NCBI GenBank assembly: GCA_013399695.1
Contig: VXAU01000750.1
Coordinates: 1,184,719 to 1,248,718 of the forward strand
Origin: Formicarius rufipectus
Taxonomy: Eukaryota; Chordata; Aves; Passeriformes; Formicariidae
Length of the DNA stretch: 64,000 nt
Direction: 5' to 3'
Shown here piece by piece: positions 27,401 to 38,945 of the stretch. Made by a program: the position numbers and the translations under genes. The first letter of the stretch is position 1, and each line of letters opens with the position of its first letter. The notes beneath the pieces were generated by a model. That model did not search any database and was not told the origin of the DNA. It worked only from the letters and a program-made list of their open reading frames with translations.

Positions 27401-27515
27401 ATAAAGGTCTCAGAGGAAAAGTCTGGAACTGGAGGCTGCAAAGCGTGAGCCGCAGGGAAGAGCAAGAGAGAAAGTGAATGAGAAAGCAGAGATGGAAACT
27501 GCATATGACTTATGA
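24436..27515. other. unique AT-rich noncoding sequence
   Basis: No exon, RNA gene or known repeat was recognised. It contains a cluster of GGTCTA/TAGACC hexamers at 25918-25955 (see findings). The part from 27170 to 27500 is purine-rich on the + strand. Confidence 0.6.
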
Positions 27516-27516
27516 A

Positions 27517-27580
27517 ACAAGCTTATTGTGTGACCTCAAGGTCATGTAACTTACACACACTGAATCAGTTCCTACAGTTT
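27517..27580 (-). mobile_element. possible MIR-type SINE remnant
   Basis: TTGTGTGACCTCAAGGTCATGTAACTTACACACACTGAATCAG resembles the antisense MIR core, in which a TGTGTGACC word is followed by a CACTTAACCTC word and then a CTCAGTTTCC word. The match is short and diverged. Confidence 0.27.
27531..27544. promoter_or_regulatory. candidate nuclear-receptor everted repeat / TCAAGGTCA site
   Basis: TGACCTCAAGGTCA is a perfect palindrome of AGGTCA half-sites in everted orientation with a 2-bp spacer. Its right half, TCAAGGTCA, equals the extended monomer site known for ERR and NR5A receptors. This is a motif match only. Confidence 0.3.
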
Positions 27581-28209
27581 TAATGAAGTCAATACTGGAG
27601 GGGGAAACCACAAGCACCAAATCTAATCTTAGGCTCTTTGTTTCTGAGCCTGGCACTCTGATCCCATTGGGATATCTGCCCCATCATTTAGACAGATCTG
27701 CCTTTCTTTCCCTAGGACCTCCTCTCAGAGGTTAACCTACCCCTTTCCTGGCCTGGAATGATTCATCCTCAGGAACTTTTCTACTTTTTGTCCATAAATC
27801 TCCCAGCAGATGTGGCTCCCGGTCAGATGTTTCATCTTTTCACAACCTTTACACTCACTGTGAAGACACCTGTGACACTGGCACAGGCAACAATTGAACA
27901 TCCACAAACCTCCTGACAGCCTTGTGTTCAAACTAGTCTGCTTTGCCATGGACCAGAGAACTCAAACACAAAAAGACCTTCACAACTATCAGAAAGGAAC
28001 TGCTAGCAGATGCATCCAAATTCTTCTAAAAGACAATACAAAAAAAATGCTCTTTTAAAGGCAGAAGGAGTGACTTCTTAGTTGCTTATTTAGACAGTCT
28101 GCTTAAAGCAACTTACAGAATTTAAGCAAACAAATCCTACTCACTGTAATTCTGACTTAGGTAGCATACTCCCATTAGAAAGACAGACAGATGAACAGAA
28201 CAATGGAAA
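27581..28209. other. unique noncoding sequence
   Basis: Nothing recognisable. Open frames are short and random-looking. Confidence 0.6.
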
Positions 28210-28254
28210 TTTCTTTTTTCTTTCTCTTTTTCTTTTTTTTTTTTTCTTTTTCTC
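28210..28254. repeat. pyrimidine (T/C) microsatellite
   Basis: TTCTTTTTTCTTTCTC followed by mixed T runs with single C interruptions. The minus strand is a pure A/G tract with triplex-forming (H-DNA) potential. Confidence 0.9.
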
Positions 28255-28809
28255 ATGTCTGAGGAGAAGGGAAAACACACAGTGAAAGAGGTGAAAATTC
28301 TAGACACGCTATGGCTGGTTAGGCAAGAACCGCAAATAGTAACACATAGAAATGGGAATTCCTTTCCTGACTTTTGAGCATAATTGTGAGCATGCCCTCT
28401 GGCTTCTCTGTGCCTCTTTTCCTTCACCAGTATTGTTCTGTCTTTCTTCACTTAGCTGTATGGAAAGCAGAGACATATTTTGGGGGGTGTGTTTGGAGCA
28501 ATTTGTAAGAATATACCTTGCACAGGACTGAAACAAAACTCACACAGCCTGTGTTGCCATCCTCTCCCTGCTTGTATTGCCTGAGACTTGAGAAATATCT
28601 TAGTAGCAAACTTTGAAAACATTTCCACCAACTACACGGCAGTGAATAAAAAATCACTTCTGTTAATCTTGCAGAAGAGCTGGGAAAAAAAAAAAAAGGA
28701 AGATGAGTGCAGGAGCAGCTTTACTTGGCAAATGGGCACCCTTCAATCAAAATGCTTTTCATTCTGTCTTTCCAAATGCCAGATAACAGACTGAGAAGTA
28801 CAAGTTAAT

Positions 28810-29600
28810 CTTAGAGAATCGAGTAGTTTGCCTTGGAAAGGAATTTAGGGGTCATGGTGGATATGTGACTCCAAAAGGATTTTTGCAGTAGTGTGGGAAA
28901 AGGGTTAGTGCCATCGAAGGGTGTGTAAACACAGAAGTAGAGGGAGGTGAGCTTACCCCTGTGTGATTGTTATTGCAATACACTGCGCTGTTCTGGTCTC
29001 CATGTTTTTAAAGGATGCTGGTGAGGGTGTTAAAAAGAGCCATAAAAAGTATTTAATGGCTGGAGACTTAATGACTTACAGTGAGAAATTTAAAGCACTC
29101 ATTTTGTTAAGCTTATAAAAGGAAGATTGAAAGGTGATTTGATAATGGTTTATAACCATATGCATTGGGGAAAAAACACCAGGGAACAAAGGATTCTTTA
29201 ATGTACTGGGGAAAAAAAAAAAAAAAAGAATTATAGAAAGAATTGATGACTGAAAGCTGAAACTGAAAATTAAAATTAAAAATTATGGTATATATTTTTA
29301 ACTGTAAAGGTAAAAATTAATGAAAATAAGCAGTGAAAATGTTGGACCCTCCATCTCTTGCTGATTTTATATCAAGAATGGAGTCTACTTCAGAAGCTGG
29401 CTGTAACTGAAGAAAATATTTGTTATTATGTTAATGTAAGGATAATTTTTTTTAAAAATTGAGGTCATGATCAATTTCCGGTATTTTAGTTTTTTTGTTT
29501 TGTTTTTTAAATCACCTGTAGTACATGGTCGTTTCAGGATTATAGGCCTCCAGTGAGTGGAAGAGGAACTCTGCAGAGGGTATATGGTTAACATCCAAAT
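28810..29600 (+). mobile_element. ancient CR1/L3-type LINE 3' region, sense strand
   Basis: The colinear blocks fit the end of the reverse-transcriptase region and the 3' part of CR1/L3 LINEs. These are CTTGGAAAGGAATTTAGGGG (28832-28851), TATTGCAATACACTGCGCTG (28972-28991) with TTCTGGTCTCCATGTTT after it, and TTAAGCTTATAAAAGGAAG (29108-29126) followed by GAAAGGTGATTTGATAA. Later come the AATTGATGACTGAAAGCTG block (about 29243-29261) and a CTCCATCTCTTGCTGATTTTATATCAAG block (about 29350-29377). Frameshifts and stops break all reading frames, and an A run at 29211-29227 interrupts it. High divergence indicates an old insertion, much older than the copy at 40.3 kb. Edges are approximate. Confidence 0.75.
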
Positions 29601-30675
29601 CAACTGGCTACAGACTTGAACTTAACTCTACAGGAAAAAAATGGGTATGATGACAATTTGTACAGATAGGCTGAATAATTATGCAAATTTAATGGACATG
29701 AAGTGGATATCAACAAAAGTTTACCAGTACATTTTTAGAACTTGTCATAATACATGCAGCAAGTAACAACTCTTTCCCCAACATTTATTTTGAAGGAATT
29801 TGACCCCATCTATCCAAAAAGCAAGAGGCAAAACAATACTTAGGCTGAGCATTCCCTTCTGGAGTTCATGAAGTGAAAGGACGCTAAGCTAAAAGGTCAG
29901 CAAAAAACTTCACCAGAGAAAACTCCCTAGTATTTGAAAATAATTCCAAGGGGTTTGGTCTGAGTTTGAGTTTCACTTGGTTTGCTTGTTTTCATCTTCC
30001 TCTTTTTGCTTCATTCCTTCCCCATTTTTTCTGAGTATTTCTCCACGTCCCACACAAGAAAACCAGGCTGGAATATCTCTCTGACAGCTTCTGCTCTTGT
30101 TACAGCTCCCATCCCCCAGGCTGGCTGTGCTGACTGACCACACTTCACCTCTCTGTTGAGACAGGAGGAGACCCTGCTCCTTGTTATTCTCCTTTAAAGG
30201 CCAGCAAATAATTCATAATGAATTGCTGATTTGGGTAATTTCACTCCCTCCTCCCTGTTTGTGAGTTATTTATGATTCTCATAAATACACTTGCTGAATA
30301 TTTCCTATTAACAATTCCAGTCTGCATCTCATTTCAGAGCACTTCACTGCACGTCTGCAATGTGTGACACTTGAGCTGTGTTATCTAGTTTAAAGTAAGG
30401 ATTTCTGCTATCCTTTTCCATCAGATGACTGAATTCCTGGAGTTCACTTTTTGTAACAGCTTAGGATAGTCTATCAAAGAAAAGCAAGACTCCTCCTGTC
30501 ACACACACTGTGATCTCTGACAACTATGGTCACATTTCTCTGCCCTAGGTGTAAATTGGAGACAACACTTTCCTACTCACCTTTCAAGTATGTATTTTTG
30601 TAGTAAAATATTGTCTTCATAGGCAGTGAGTTAAATTAAGCTTTTACTGGTCTGGAAAATGATACCAGCTCTCTT
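29601..30675. other. unique noncoding sequence
   Basis: No exon or repeat was recognised. The part from 30185 to 30310 has several octamer- and homeodomain-like words (ATAATTCATAATGAATTG, TTATTTATGATTCTCATAAATA) and reads like a possible conserved noncoding element. That cannot be tested here. Confidence 0.5.
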
Positions 30676-30700
30676 CTTTCTTTTTTTTTTTTTTTGTTTT
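30676..30700. repeat. poly(T)/(TTTC) simple repeat
   Basis: TTTCTTTTTTTTTTTTTTTG and flanking T/C directly precede the 34-bp tandem duplication. Confidence 0.85.
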
Positions 30701-30701
30701 C

Positions 30702-30769
30702 TTTCTGAATTCCTCCATGTATTCTTGATGTTTCCTTTCTGAATTCCTCCATGTATTCCTGATGTTTCC
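30702..30769. repeat. 34-bp tandem duplication, two copies
   Basis: Copy 1 is 30702-30735 and copy 2 is 30736-30769. Both start TTTCTGAATTCCTCCATG and end GATGTTTCC. They differ at one base (TTCTTG versus TTCCTG), so the duplication is fairly recent. Confidence 0.95.
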
Positions 30770-31174
30770 TTTCATCTCCAGGTCCTTTCTCACCTGATGC
30801 TGGAGGAGGTGCTGCCTCCTTGCCTATTTCTTCACTGTAGTCATGACGGCTTTCCAGTGCAGGAAACCTACACGAGCAACAAGTAGGGACATACTGTAAA
30901 CAAATTACATGAAATTGTGCCCATAACATAATTCTCCAACTTGGAACAGAATATATCAGCGGTTTCTGAACCTTGGGCCAGACTTTACTATGTGACTGGG
31001 GCTGTGTAGCGCATTTCTAGCGACCACAGTGTCACTACCCATGTACCACTGACACTCGGGGCAGCTGAGAGCCTAAGAAACTCGAGCTGCAGTAGCTCCT
31101 CTCATGAAACTGATAGACAACCAACCACACTTCTTCCCCATTCTTCAGCCTGCAAGGAAAATGTGGGCCTGGGG

Positions 31175-31423
31175 AAAAAAAAACCAAAACCAAACCAAAC
31201 AAACAAAAACCAACCAACCAAACAAACAAAAACCAACCAACCAAACAAACAAAAACCAACCAACCAAACAAACAAAAACCAACCAACCAAACAAACAAAA
31301 ACCAACCAACCAAACAAACAAAAACCAACCAACCAAACAAACAAAAACCAACCAACCAAACAAACAAAAACCAACCAACCAAACAAACAAAAACCAACCA
31401 ACCAAACAAACAAAAAAAAAACA
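31175..31423. repeat. 23-bp A/C minisatellite, nine near-perfect units
   Basis: The CCAACCAACC core recurs every 23 bp from about 31210 to about 31394, joined by AAACAAACAAAAA. Flanks are A-rich (31175-31209 and 31404-31423). Because the period is not a multiple of three and the unit has no stop codon in any frame, several frames on both strands are open across the array. These give spurious 23-residue-periodic proteins (for example the minus frame 31035-31496). The near identity of the units indicates recent expansion or homogenisation, so length polymorphism is likely. Confidence 0.97.
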
Positions 31424-32962
31424 CAGGAGAAAAATTTATTCTCATATGTTTGCCCTTCAGATTCATTGAAGTAATCACACGGTCCCTTCTTGCCATAATT
31501 TGTTTTGTAAGTGCAAGTTGATGGTCTCTGTCCTACAGTTCATGTTTTCCTTCTGACTATGCTGGCAGCAGGAAAGACAAATATGTGTCAGACTCAAGAT
31601 GATTTGTATAGATGTGGAAAAGAGTAAGAAAATTAATTTCTTATTAATTGGTGCTAATAAGTGCAAAGAACTGGAAATTCTCCTTATAGAGAATGTAATC
31701 TGGTCTAACTTGCTATGCTGAAAGCCAGCAAGAAGGGCTGTGAAAAAAATGTGAAAAACAAATGTAAAAAATAAAAATTCACTCACCACAGTGTTTTGAT
31801 GAAGGCCAAGGCAGAGAGTATGCTCTTTGTTAACAAGCACTGCTATCTCTCATTCAGAACTGGAGGGCCAGGAACATATGTCGAACAGTGCACAGTTTAG
31901 CAAGGTGAGGAGTGGCTGCTTGTTACAGATGAAAATTAAACTTGCAAAGAAAATGAGCTACACTTCCTGCAGTTGTCTGAGCAGAACCAAATGTCACAAA
32001 TGAAACTGCAGTGGGCAGAGAATGAATAGTTATTTTAGATAATTTATTTTCTTTCATAAAACTATTGCCTTGAGTTTAACTCACTTCCTGTTCATCATGA
32101 TAGTGGACAGCACTGAATTGATTCTTACACTGAAATTACAGCATCCACCTAAACTCAAAATAGAGTCTTAAAACATTCAATAAACATGAACAGAGGTCTA
32201 TTTTTTTACTTACATACTTAAATTTGACAACTGAATTATTCAAGTCTTAAGATGGTGATGTACAAGGATAAGGAGGAAAGAGAAAGAAGAAAACCTCAGT
32301 AAGTAAAAGCTGTACCCCATGGCCTCAGGAAAGGTCCCTGTTACTCACTGATTCTCCAGACACAGCATGACAAAGTCTTCTCTCAAAGAAGATTTCAGTT
32401 TTAGCAGCTTCTTTGCAAGGATATGGACCTACCTTCAAGGATACTTGTATTCAAATGACAATTTAACCTTTTCGAGCTTTTCATGTAATTATTAAAAGTA
32501 CCATTTGCAGCATAAGTTTCAAGTAACTTATAGGGACTTTTTTGTTATTAAAGTGATTTAGTTGCCATCACTTTATATATCAACTTCTAACCTCTTTATA
32601 ATAATTCAGAAAACACTCTGCATATTATTGTATTAATAAATAAGTTCTGTGCATTAATAAGTATTTTGGACCATGACAGTTATCACTGAACTGTTTCCAG
32701 TGAAGAGAAAATCTACTAAAATGAATAGTCATTTCAAATACACAGTTTGAACACTTTCAGCAGAGTCACGTGAGATTTTAGCTGCTAAATTAACCTGAGC
32801 TTAATATAGATACACTGAAACAACTTTTGGAGGATTCTCTCATTTGATACCCCTATCTCTTTCTTGACTACAGGAGTCAGCCTAGTCAAACTGCCCTAAA
32901 ACTAAATGTCTGAAAGATACTTTTGTCAGTAATTTTTCCCCCACTAAATCACAGAAAAATTG
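31424..32962. other. unique AT-rich noncoding sequence
   Basis: No exon, RNA gene or repeat was recognised. Confidence 0.6.
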
Positions 32963-33003
32963 AAAAAAAAAAAAACAAAAAAAAAAAACCAAAAAACAAC
33001 AAA
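32963..33003. repeat. A-rich simple repeat
   Basis: Runs of 13 and 11-12 A are separated by single C, then CCAAAAAACAACAAAC, on the + strand. Confidence 0.9.
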
Positions 33004-36000
33004 CATTTAAAACCTTCATTAAGGTTTTAGAATGAAACATTTAAAGTTTAGAAAATAAAAATAATATAAACTACTGGTGAAAATGTCAGGTATTTTGGCA
33101 TAAATTATACAACAGACTAAATTGCACAATTACATTTTTCTTTGTTTTCCCCGTGAGTTGTTTGCTACAGTGTTCACATAGTCAGATCTCTTTAATCATT
33201 ATTACCCAATACATGTGTACAGGATTTATTCACTGCACTCTCTCCAATCCTTCCCTGAAATCAGAAATGCTAATTTGTAGTTTTCTGGTTTAATTTTTAC
33301 TACATCTTAAAACTTCATAAACCATACCATAACATATCTTTACAGCTGGAAATAGTATCAGGATTCAGAGATTAAAAGTATTCTTTAATTTTATAATAGC
33401 CAAATTATGTCTTATTCTTCAGATGGTGGTGTAATATTGACAAAATCATTTGCTCCACACACAGATATGCATGAGTCTTCTCAGGACTATCAGTGGTACT
33501 TATATACTTCTGCCCTGTCACCTCCCAGAATTAATGTCTCCAAGTCAGATTCAGGTCAGTTTGACGCTACTGAGAAATAGTTGCACTCTTACACTGCTCA
33601 GAAAATGAAACCATATGCAAATGAATGGGAATCAGGTGTCAGTGAAACTCCTCAGACATGATTTATTAGTCTCTGGCACATCAATCAATGGCTGTGCATA
33701 AAAGATACATATCAGACTAATCCTGCATCTTTCATAATGCATAAAATTTACAGTACCTATAACATTCTTATGCATAAACTTAAATGTGAATTGCGAATGT
33801 TTGCAATTATCTAGAAAATGGCCTGCTCTTATAATTATTAAAGTAAGTGTATAAACCTTGGATGACAGAAAACACAGTTCTACTGCTATTAGGAGACAAT
33901 TTAATGTATGAAATCACATTAGCATGCTCAAAAGATGGCTTTCAGTCATTCACATGAACATTACAAACCTGTTCTATGGAACTTCAAGAAGAGGACGGTT
34001 GATTTTTCAGAACAAATCTTTAGAAGTACATGCACGTTGCAAGTAGAGCAGAACAGCTATCTGCTGTCCTGAGAAACCGTCAACTGCACAAACTTCCTTC
34101 ATAAACCAAGAAGGGAAGTTACTTGTATAAATCTGATACAAAAATTTGGTTTGGGACTAATGCAAATTTCCAGGTCTCATTACTTAGTATTTTTCAGATG
34201 TTTCTCTCCCACTTCAGGAGCTGGGAGTGGGAGAGGAAAAGGAGATGAAGGAGTTTTGTTCATGGGGCCCCGCACATGCCTGCAACAGAATTGCAGACAA
34301 CTTAGGCTCACAGCTTCCTCTGCCTGGGTGAGCTCAAACCAGAGAACAGGCCTGTATCCCAATGACCAAGCCACTGGATCCCTGGAGGGCAGAGTGCAGG
34401 CATGTGGAGTCTGTCTGAAAATGTCTGAGTTTATATGCCTGAAGTTTCCTCCCCAGAGCTTGTCTTCCTTCTGATGCCTCTCCCACAACAGCAGTCATCT
34501 TCCTCAGTCTGTATCAAAAAGATCCTCTCTTTTAGGATAGGCATTTCTAAATATTCATGCACTTCATCTTCAAAGTTTAGAAAACTTCCCTGACCTATTC
34601 CCTTTTTTCATTTGCCCTCCTGTCATATAACTCCATGACAATTTAGACTATTCCAATCAGTACAATAGCCCCAGGTTTTGACATTACTCTAACACTGATG
34701 TCTGGTTTTTTGGAAATGTGCTTCCAGGTCCAGAAATAATAACAGCAGGAAAACCAACTTCCAATAGCCTAGACATGATCCTGGATTTTGAGAATTCCCT
34801 GGATGTTGTATCTTTTTACATAGGAAGGTATCCAAAAGGAAAAGGTAGAAAAACAGAGACCTTCTATAATTGAACGTATTTTATATAGTCTTTTGTATAG
34901 ATGGCTTGCCTTTTTCATTATGGATTATTTAATGTCTGTCAAAAGTCAAGAGCCAGTTGTGCTGTAGCAATATTTCTGACTAGTTGATAAATATGAAATC
35001 CAGTTTAATTTATGAGAGGACAGGTAAGTGTAAGACCTTGATATAGAAGATACATGAATGACCAAGGTCAAAACCAGTAATAGACTTTTATGTTTAGAGC
35101 TTAAATAATAACTCGTAATCACCAGAGCTAGGACAGGAAATGGAGGTCAAACACTGGTAGAAAGATTGAAGCAGCAAGTGCAGATGTTATTCAAACTGAC
35201 AAAGTAAATATTATTTCAGTGAATGGCATTCACTGTTTTTTTGGGGTTTTTTTTTGTCCTCCCATTTGTGATATGCAATAAAATCACCCTGAACTGGAAC
35301 TATTTATTTATTAAGAAAAGTGAGGGAAAGATGCACATACAAGACTGGTACACACACAGACTGGAGGGAAATCTCATTTATGTAGACACGCATGTGTGTA
35401 TAAAATATTTCACTGGAGAATAACACCCAAGCTCAGTTGCTGTTGTTGCATAAACGTGGATGTATTTCAACTTTCATTTTCTACTTGGATTATCATTTAT
35501 TTCTCCAACGATTAAAATTATTTCCAAATAATTAAAACCAGACTCTGTCTTTCAGTGCTAAGGGCTTCCATAGTTTCATATTCTCTGAGCTTTGATTAAC
35601 GAGTCCTTAGTTGAGAGAAATTTTTATTAGGAGGGGACCCCAGGGAATATCTTCCTCTGAAATTTTCTAGTGGTATGAGACAGTATAGTTTAGCATTCAA
35701 TTATGTTCATGAAAGAAGAGCACGTCTTACCAAAGAAAAGGGAATCAGGAGCAGTTGTCAGAATTCTTTACCACTATTTTTTCTTGAACCATACATTAAA
35801 TAAAGAGATTGGAATCTCTAGAGAGCCATCCTCAAGCAGGAGTTAGTGCCCGTATCTAAATGGACATTTATGATCCATGGCACAAGACAAGATCACAGGA
35901 GAAAGGCAAAGCCTCAGGCTGAAGTCTAAGTGAAATAGGCTAGGAAAAGAGCAAGCTAGAATAACATGGAGCAAAAACTATCTTCAGTCAGAAAAAAATA

Positions 36001-36550
36001 AGGAACAATAAAGGATTTCTGAAGTGTTGCCCTGAGTTGCAGACAGATATGCACAAGGATGAAATGGTGCTGAAGTGGTGCTCTCTCACTCAAAGCAGAG
36101 CAGGGGCAAAAGAGGAATATGAACAAAAGTAGAATTAATACACTCACCTGGACACATTCCATGGGGACTGCAAATAATAGAAGATCATTTAAAATTACAA
36201 AATAAAAAATAAAATTACAAGAATAGAGAATGGGGCAATACGGTTCACTAATAGTTTGCATGTCATCCAGCTGTATGGCCGATATTGCCATACAGAATAT
36301 GCTCAACAAAATATTTATAAAGTGAACTTTGTCATTTATGCTTTAGGACCGTAAGAAAAGAGAAAGTTTTAGATGTAATGTCAGAAGTTACTGCCTTTGC
36401 CTGGTACATTGTCTTGTACCTTCTGGTTGAGATCTAGCACAAACATTAATTTCAAACACAGAAATTTTACGTGACAAGCTCCAATAGAAAGAAAACCTGT
36501 GCTACCGTATGAATGGCAGTCCAGTCTCTTCAATTACTTGGTCACATAAT
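33004..36550. other. unique noncoding sequence
   Basis: No exon or clear repeat. Opposing open frames of 107 and 102 codons overlap at 34151-34488, which shows a stop-poor, slightly GC-richer stretch rather than a gene. A TGACCAAGGTCA palindrome lies at 35059-35070 and an octamer ATGCAAAT near 33615. A perfect 9-bp hairpin at 36271-36295 is at chance expectation. Confidence 0.55.
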
Positions 36551-36556
36551 GCCAGA

Positions 36557-36620
36557 AAACAATCCAACCCATTGCTGACCTGAATTACAATGCAAATAAT
36601 CTCTTCACTATGCAAATCCA
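36557..36620 (+). promoter_or_regulatory. candidate SOX plus double octamer (POU) motif cluster
   Basis: Two perfect ATGCAAAT octamers lie at 36590-36597 and 36610-36617, exactly 20 bp start to start (two helical turns). An AACAAT SOX-type core lies at 36558-36563 on the same strand. Octamers are bound by POU factors, which often pair with SOX proteins in developmental enhancers. This is motif evidence only and the host DNA is AT-rich. Confidence 0.3.
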
Positions 36621-37488
36621 TCTGCAAGAAACATAGGATCTCTTAACCAAAGATCAGAATAAAGAAATAAGTCAATCAAATACCAAATATGGAGAAGGAG
36701 GTGAGTTATTTCACCTGTACTCAGTGCTCTAAAAAGCAGATGCCAATTGTATATTGTCATTATGCAAGTCTGATACAATTGGACTCAGCAGTATCCAACA
36801 TGATAACAAGGTAAGGCAAAAGTCTGACCCAAATTAAATAAAATTGGTAAAATAATATCCTTCTTTGAGCTTAGAATAAGGAGTACATTATGGATCAGTA
36901 TGACTTCTGTGAGCACTCTACTGCTGACAGTCTTTTTAAAAAGGAAAATCAGAGAATACTACAACTTGGAGAAAAAGGAGCCTATTTTAGACAAGCACAG
37001 AACACCGATCCAACAAGCTGACATAAAAATGAAATGCTTTCCTTCCTTTTGATGTCATCAACTCTCAAAGCTGTCCTGGAGTTTATGAAAAGCAGCTTGT
37101 ATAATCAGTGAGTATACACTGATTAGTAATGGATTCAAGTGTACAGAAATGTGCAGGCTACCAACTCTACCCATCAAAAAATAATGATAAGACATGTACA
37201 AAATTATTTCAGTGATGACTTGTATGGAGAAGGGAATCAAGATGATGTTTGAAATGCACACGTAGTTTCTTTTGACTGCTCTCCAAATTATCCAAACCCT
37301 CTTCAAAACACTTGCCAGAGGAAAAATATTATGTTATTTTTTGACTAGCATATTTAAACCCTAAGTTTCTCTCCTAAAACATGGAAGTGTATAAGGCTAA
37401 GGTGGAATATGAAAATGTGCTCCTTTACAGAATGGAGAAAATCATCAATAAGAACATCACAACCTGTACTCTCAGTGAAGTGAGGATG
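36621..37488. other. unique noncoding sequence
   Basis: Nothing recognisable. A minus-strand frame of 82 codons (37058-37306) has no domain. Confidence 0.6.
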
Positions 37489-37745
37489 AAATAGAATAAT
37501 AGAATAAATCAGTCAGATTCAGAAGTCATTGAATTCAACCATACTACTTGAAGCAAGGTCATCTACACAACTAATTAATTATGCTTTTGGAGACTAGACC
37601 TTCCTAGGATAGCTCTGTGTCCAATGGCAAGGTAAAAAAGAGAGTGAGAATGCAATAAGATGGAGAAAACATTTCTTTTAGTCAAAATAGGCTTTGTTTC
37701 TATTTACTCTGACCTGTCCCTGGAAGGTCTTTCATAAATTAAGAG
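37489..37745 (-). mobile_element. CR1 LINE 3'-end fragment, antisense, strongly diverged
   Basis: It begins with AATAGAATAATAGAATAAAT, matching the inverted terminal repeats of CR1. The stretch GAAGTCATTGAATTCAACC...AAGCAAGGTCATCTACACA (about 37522-37569) corresponds to the CR1 GAGATCATCTAGTCCAACC...AAGCAGGGTCACCTA block. The CTGACCTGTCCCTGGAAGG area (about 37710) may be its inner end. Many substitutions. Confidence 0.5.
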
Positions 37746-38900
37746 CTTAACCTCTTAATGACTAAAACTAATCTTTGTGAATATTTCCTCACATTCACAA
37801 TATGTCAAGTATTTCAGAAAAAAAAAAGAAAAAAAAAGGCTGTTTTCAAACTATTCGTTGTTCTGCACACACACACACGCAAAATCTGAAATAAAGCACT
37901 TTTGTGAAAATAAAGATTAGTGACATATGGCTAATGTCATGCCCCTAAACTCCAAACAGGAGACTATTCTAACATTCAAGTAAAGGCAATGAAAGGAAGT
38001 CTGTGACCTCCCTTATTTTTGTAAGACTGCAATTTGACAGTGGTGCCATGTACCCAGAATGATAGAGAAGGTGGGTCAAGTGGAAAAAGCAAACTAGTAT
38101 GGATATTATAGGCTAGGATGCTGATGACAGCTACAGCATTTCCAGTGGGATTTATGTTGGCAATAATCCAGAAGCTGTAAAAATTCTTAAGGGCTACTAA
38201 TGGCAAGCACACAACTGGTCCCTTTCAAAACAGAAAGCATAACTCTAAGAGCATATTCAATTGCTACTTTTTAGTATCTCTTATTGTTGCACATTTTTCA
38301 TGTCCCTGGACAGCAATATTAACGTTGTTCCCCTTGAGCCACACTTTGTGGAGCACCATTAACCTTCTTGTATCCTATGAATGTGCTACCTTGCTCCCCG
38401 GCAGAGAGCACAGCACACAGACATGCCCACATACACACAGATACCCACACTGTGTTACAAGGCTCTTCAAAGAGTGTTGGCAAAGTTTGAAATGAAGTTT
38501 AAGCAGAGGCATGCATTGTACTCAGATGGTAGCCAGTAGATCTGGTACACAAAGTGCATTTATAAGTCTTCTGTCTTCAAATTAATTTCAGACTGCACTG
38601 CACACTCTTGAGTCTACCAGTCTCTTATGTACCTGGGTTTTAATTGTTTCTCTCTTTGACATAATGAATGCCAGAAAGTAACCCTGAAGCACTGATCTTG
38701 CATCATAAATCACAGTATCTTTTTAAAAGGGAAAGATAATTACAACAAAATAGCTGTTCAAAGCTGCTTGGAATTTACTTCTTATGTTTTTGACAAATAG
38801 CGGAGAAAATAATTGCCTAAAGACAATGTACAACATTGATTTAGATGACTTGTTATGCACACATAGTATTTTCTGTGGAAACAACCTTCTTTCCAAAAAT
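37746..38900. other. noncoding sequence with small simple repeats
   Basis: An A-rich tract (37818-37838) and a (CA)7 run (37866-37879) are present. Nothing else is recognisable. Confidence 0.65.
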
Positions 38901-38945
38901 CAAAACCAAACCAAACNAAAAAAAAAAAAAAAAAAAGAAAAGAAA
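38901..38945. repeat. A-rich (AAACC) tract with one undetermined base
   Basis: CAAAACCAAACCAAAC is followed by one N at 38917 and about 19 A, then GAAAAGAAAAG. The N sits where the A run begins, as expected for a homopolymer sequencing problem. Confidence 0.95.

Noticed and set aside
31035..31496. Open frames of 86-153 codons with a 23-residue Leu/Val/Phe/Cys repeat (and Lys/Gln/Asn/Thr/Pro repeat on the other strand)
   Set aside because: They are produced by translating the 23-bp A/C minisatellite. Multiple frames are open only because the unit lacks stops.
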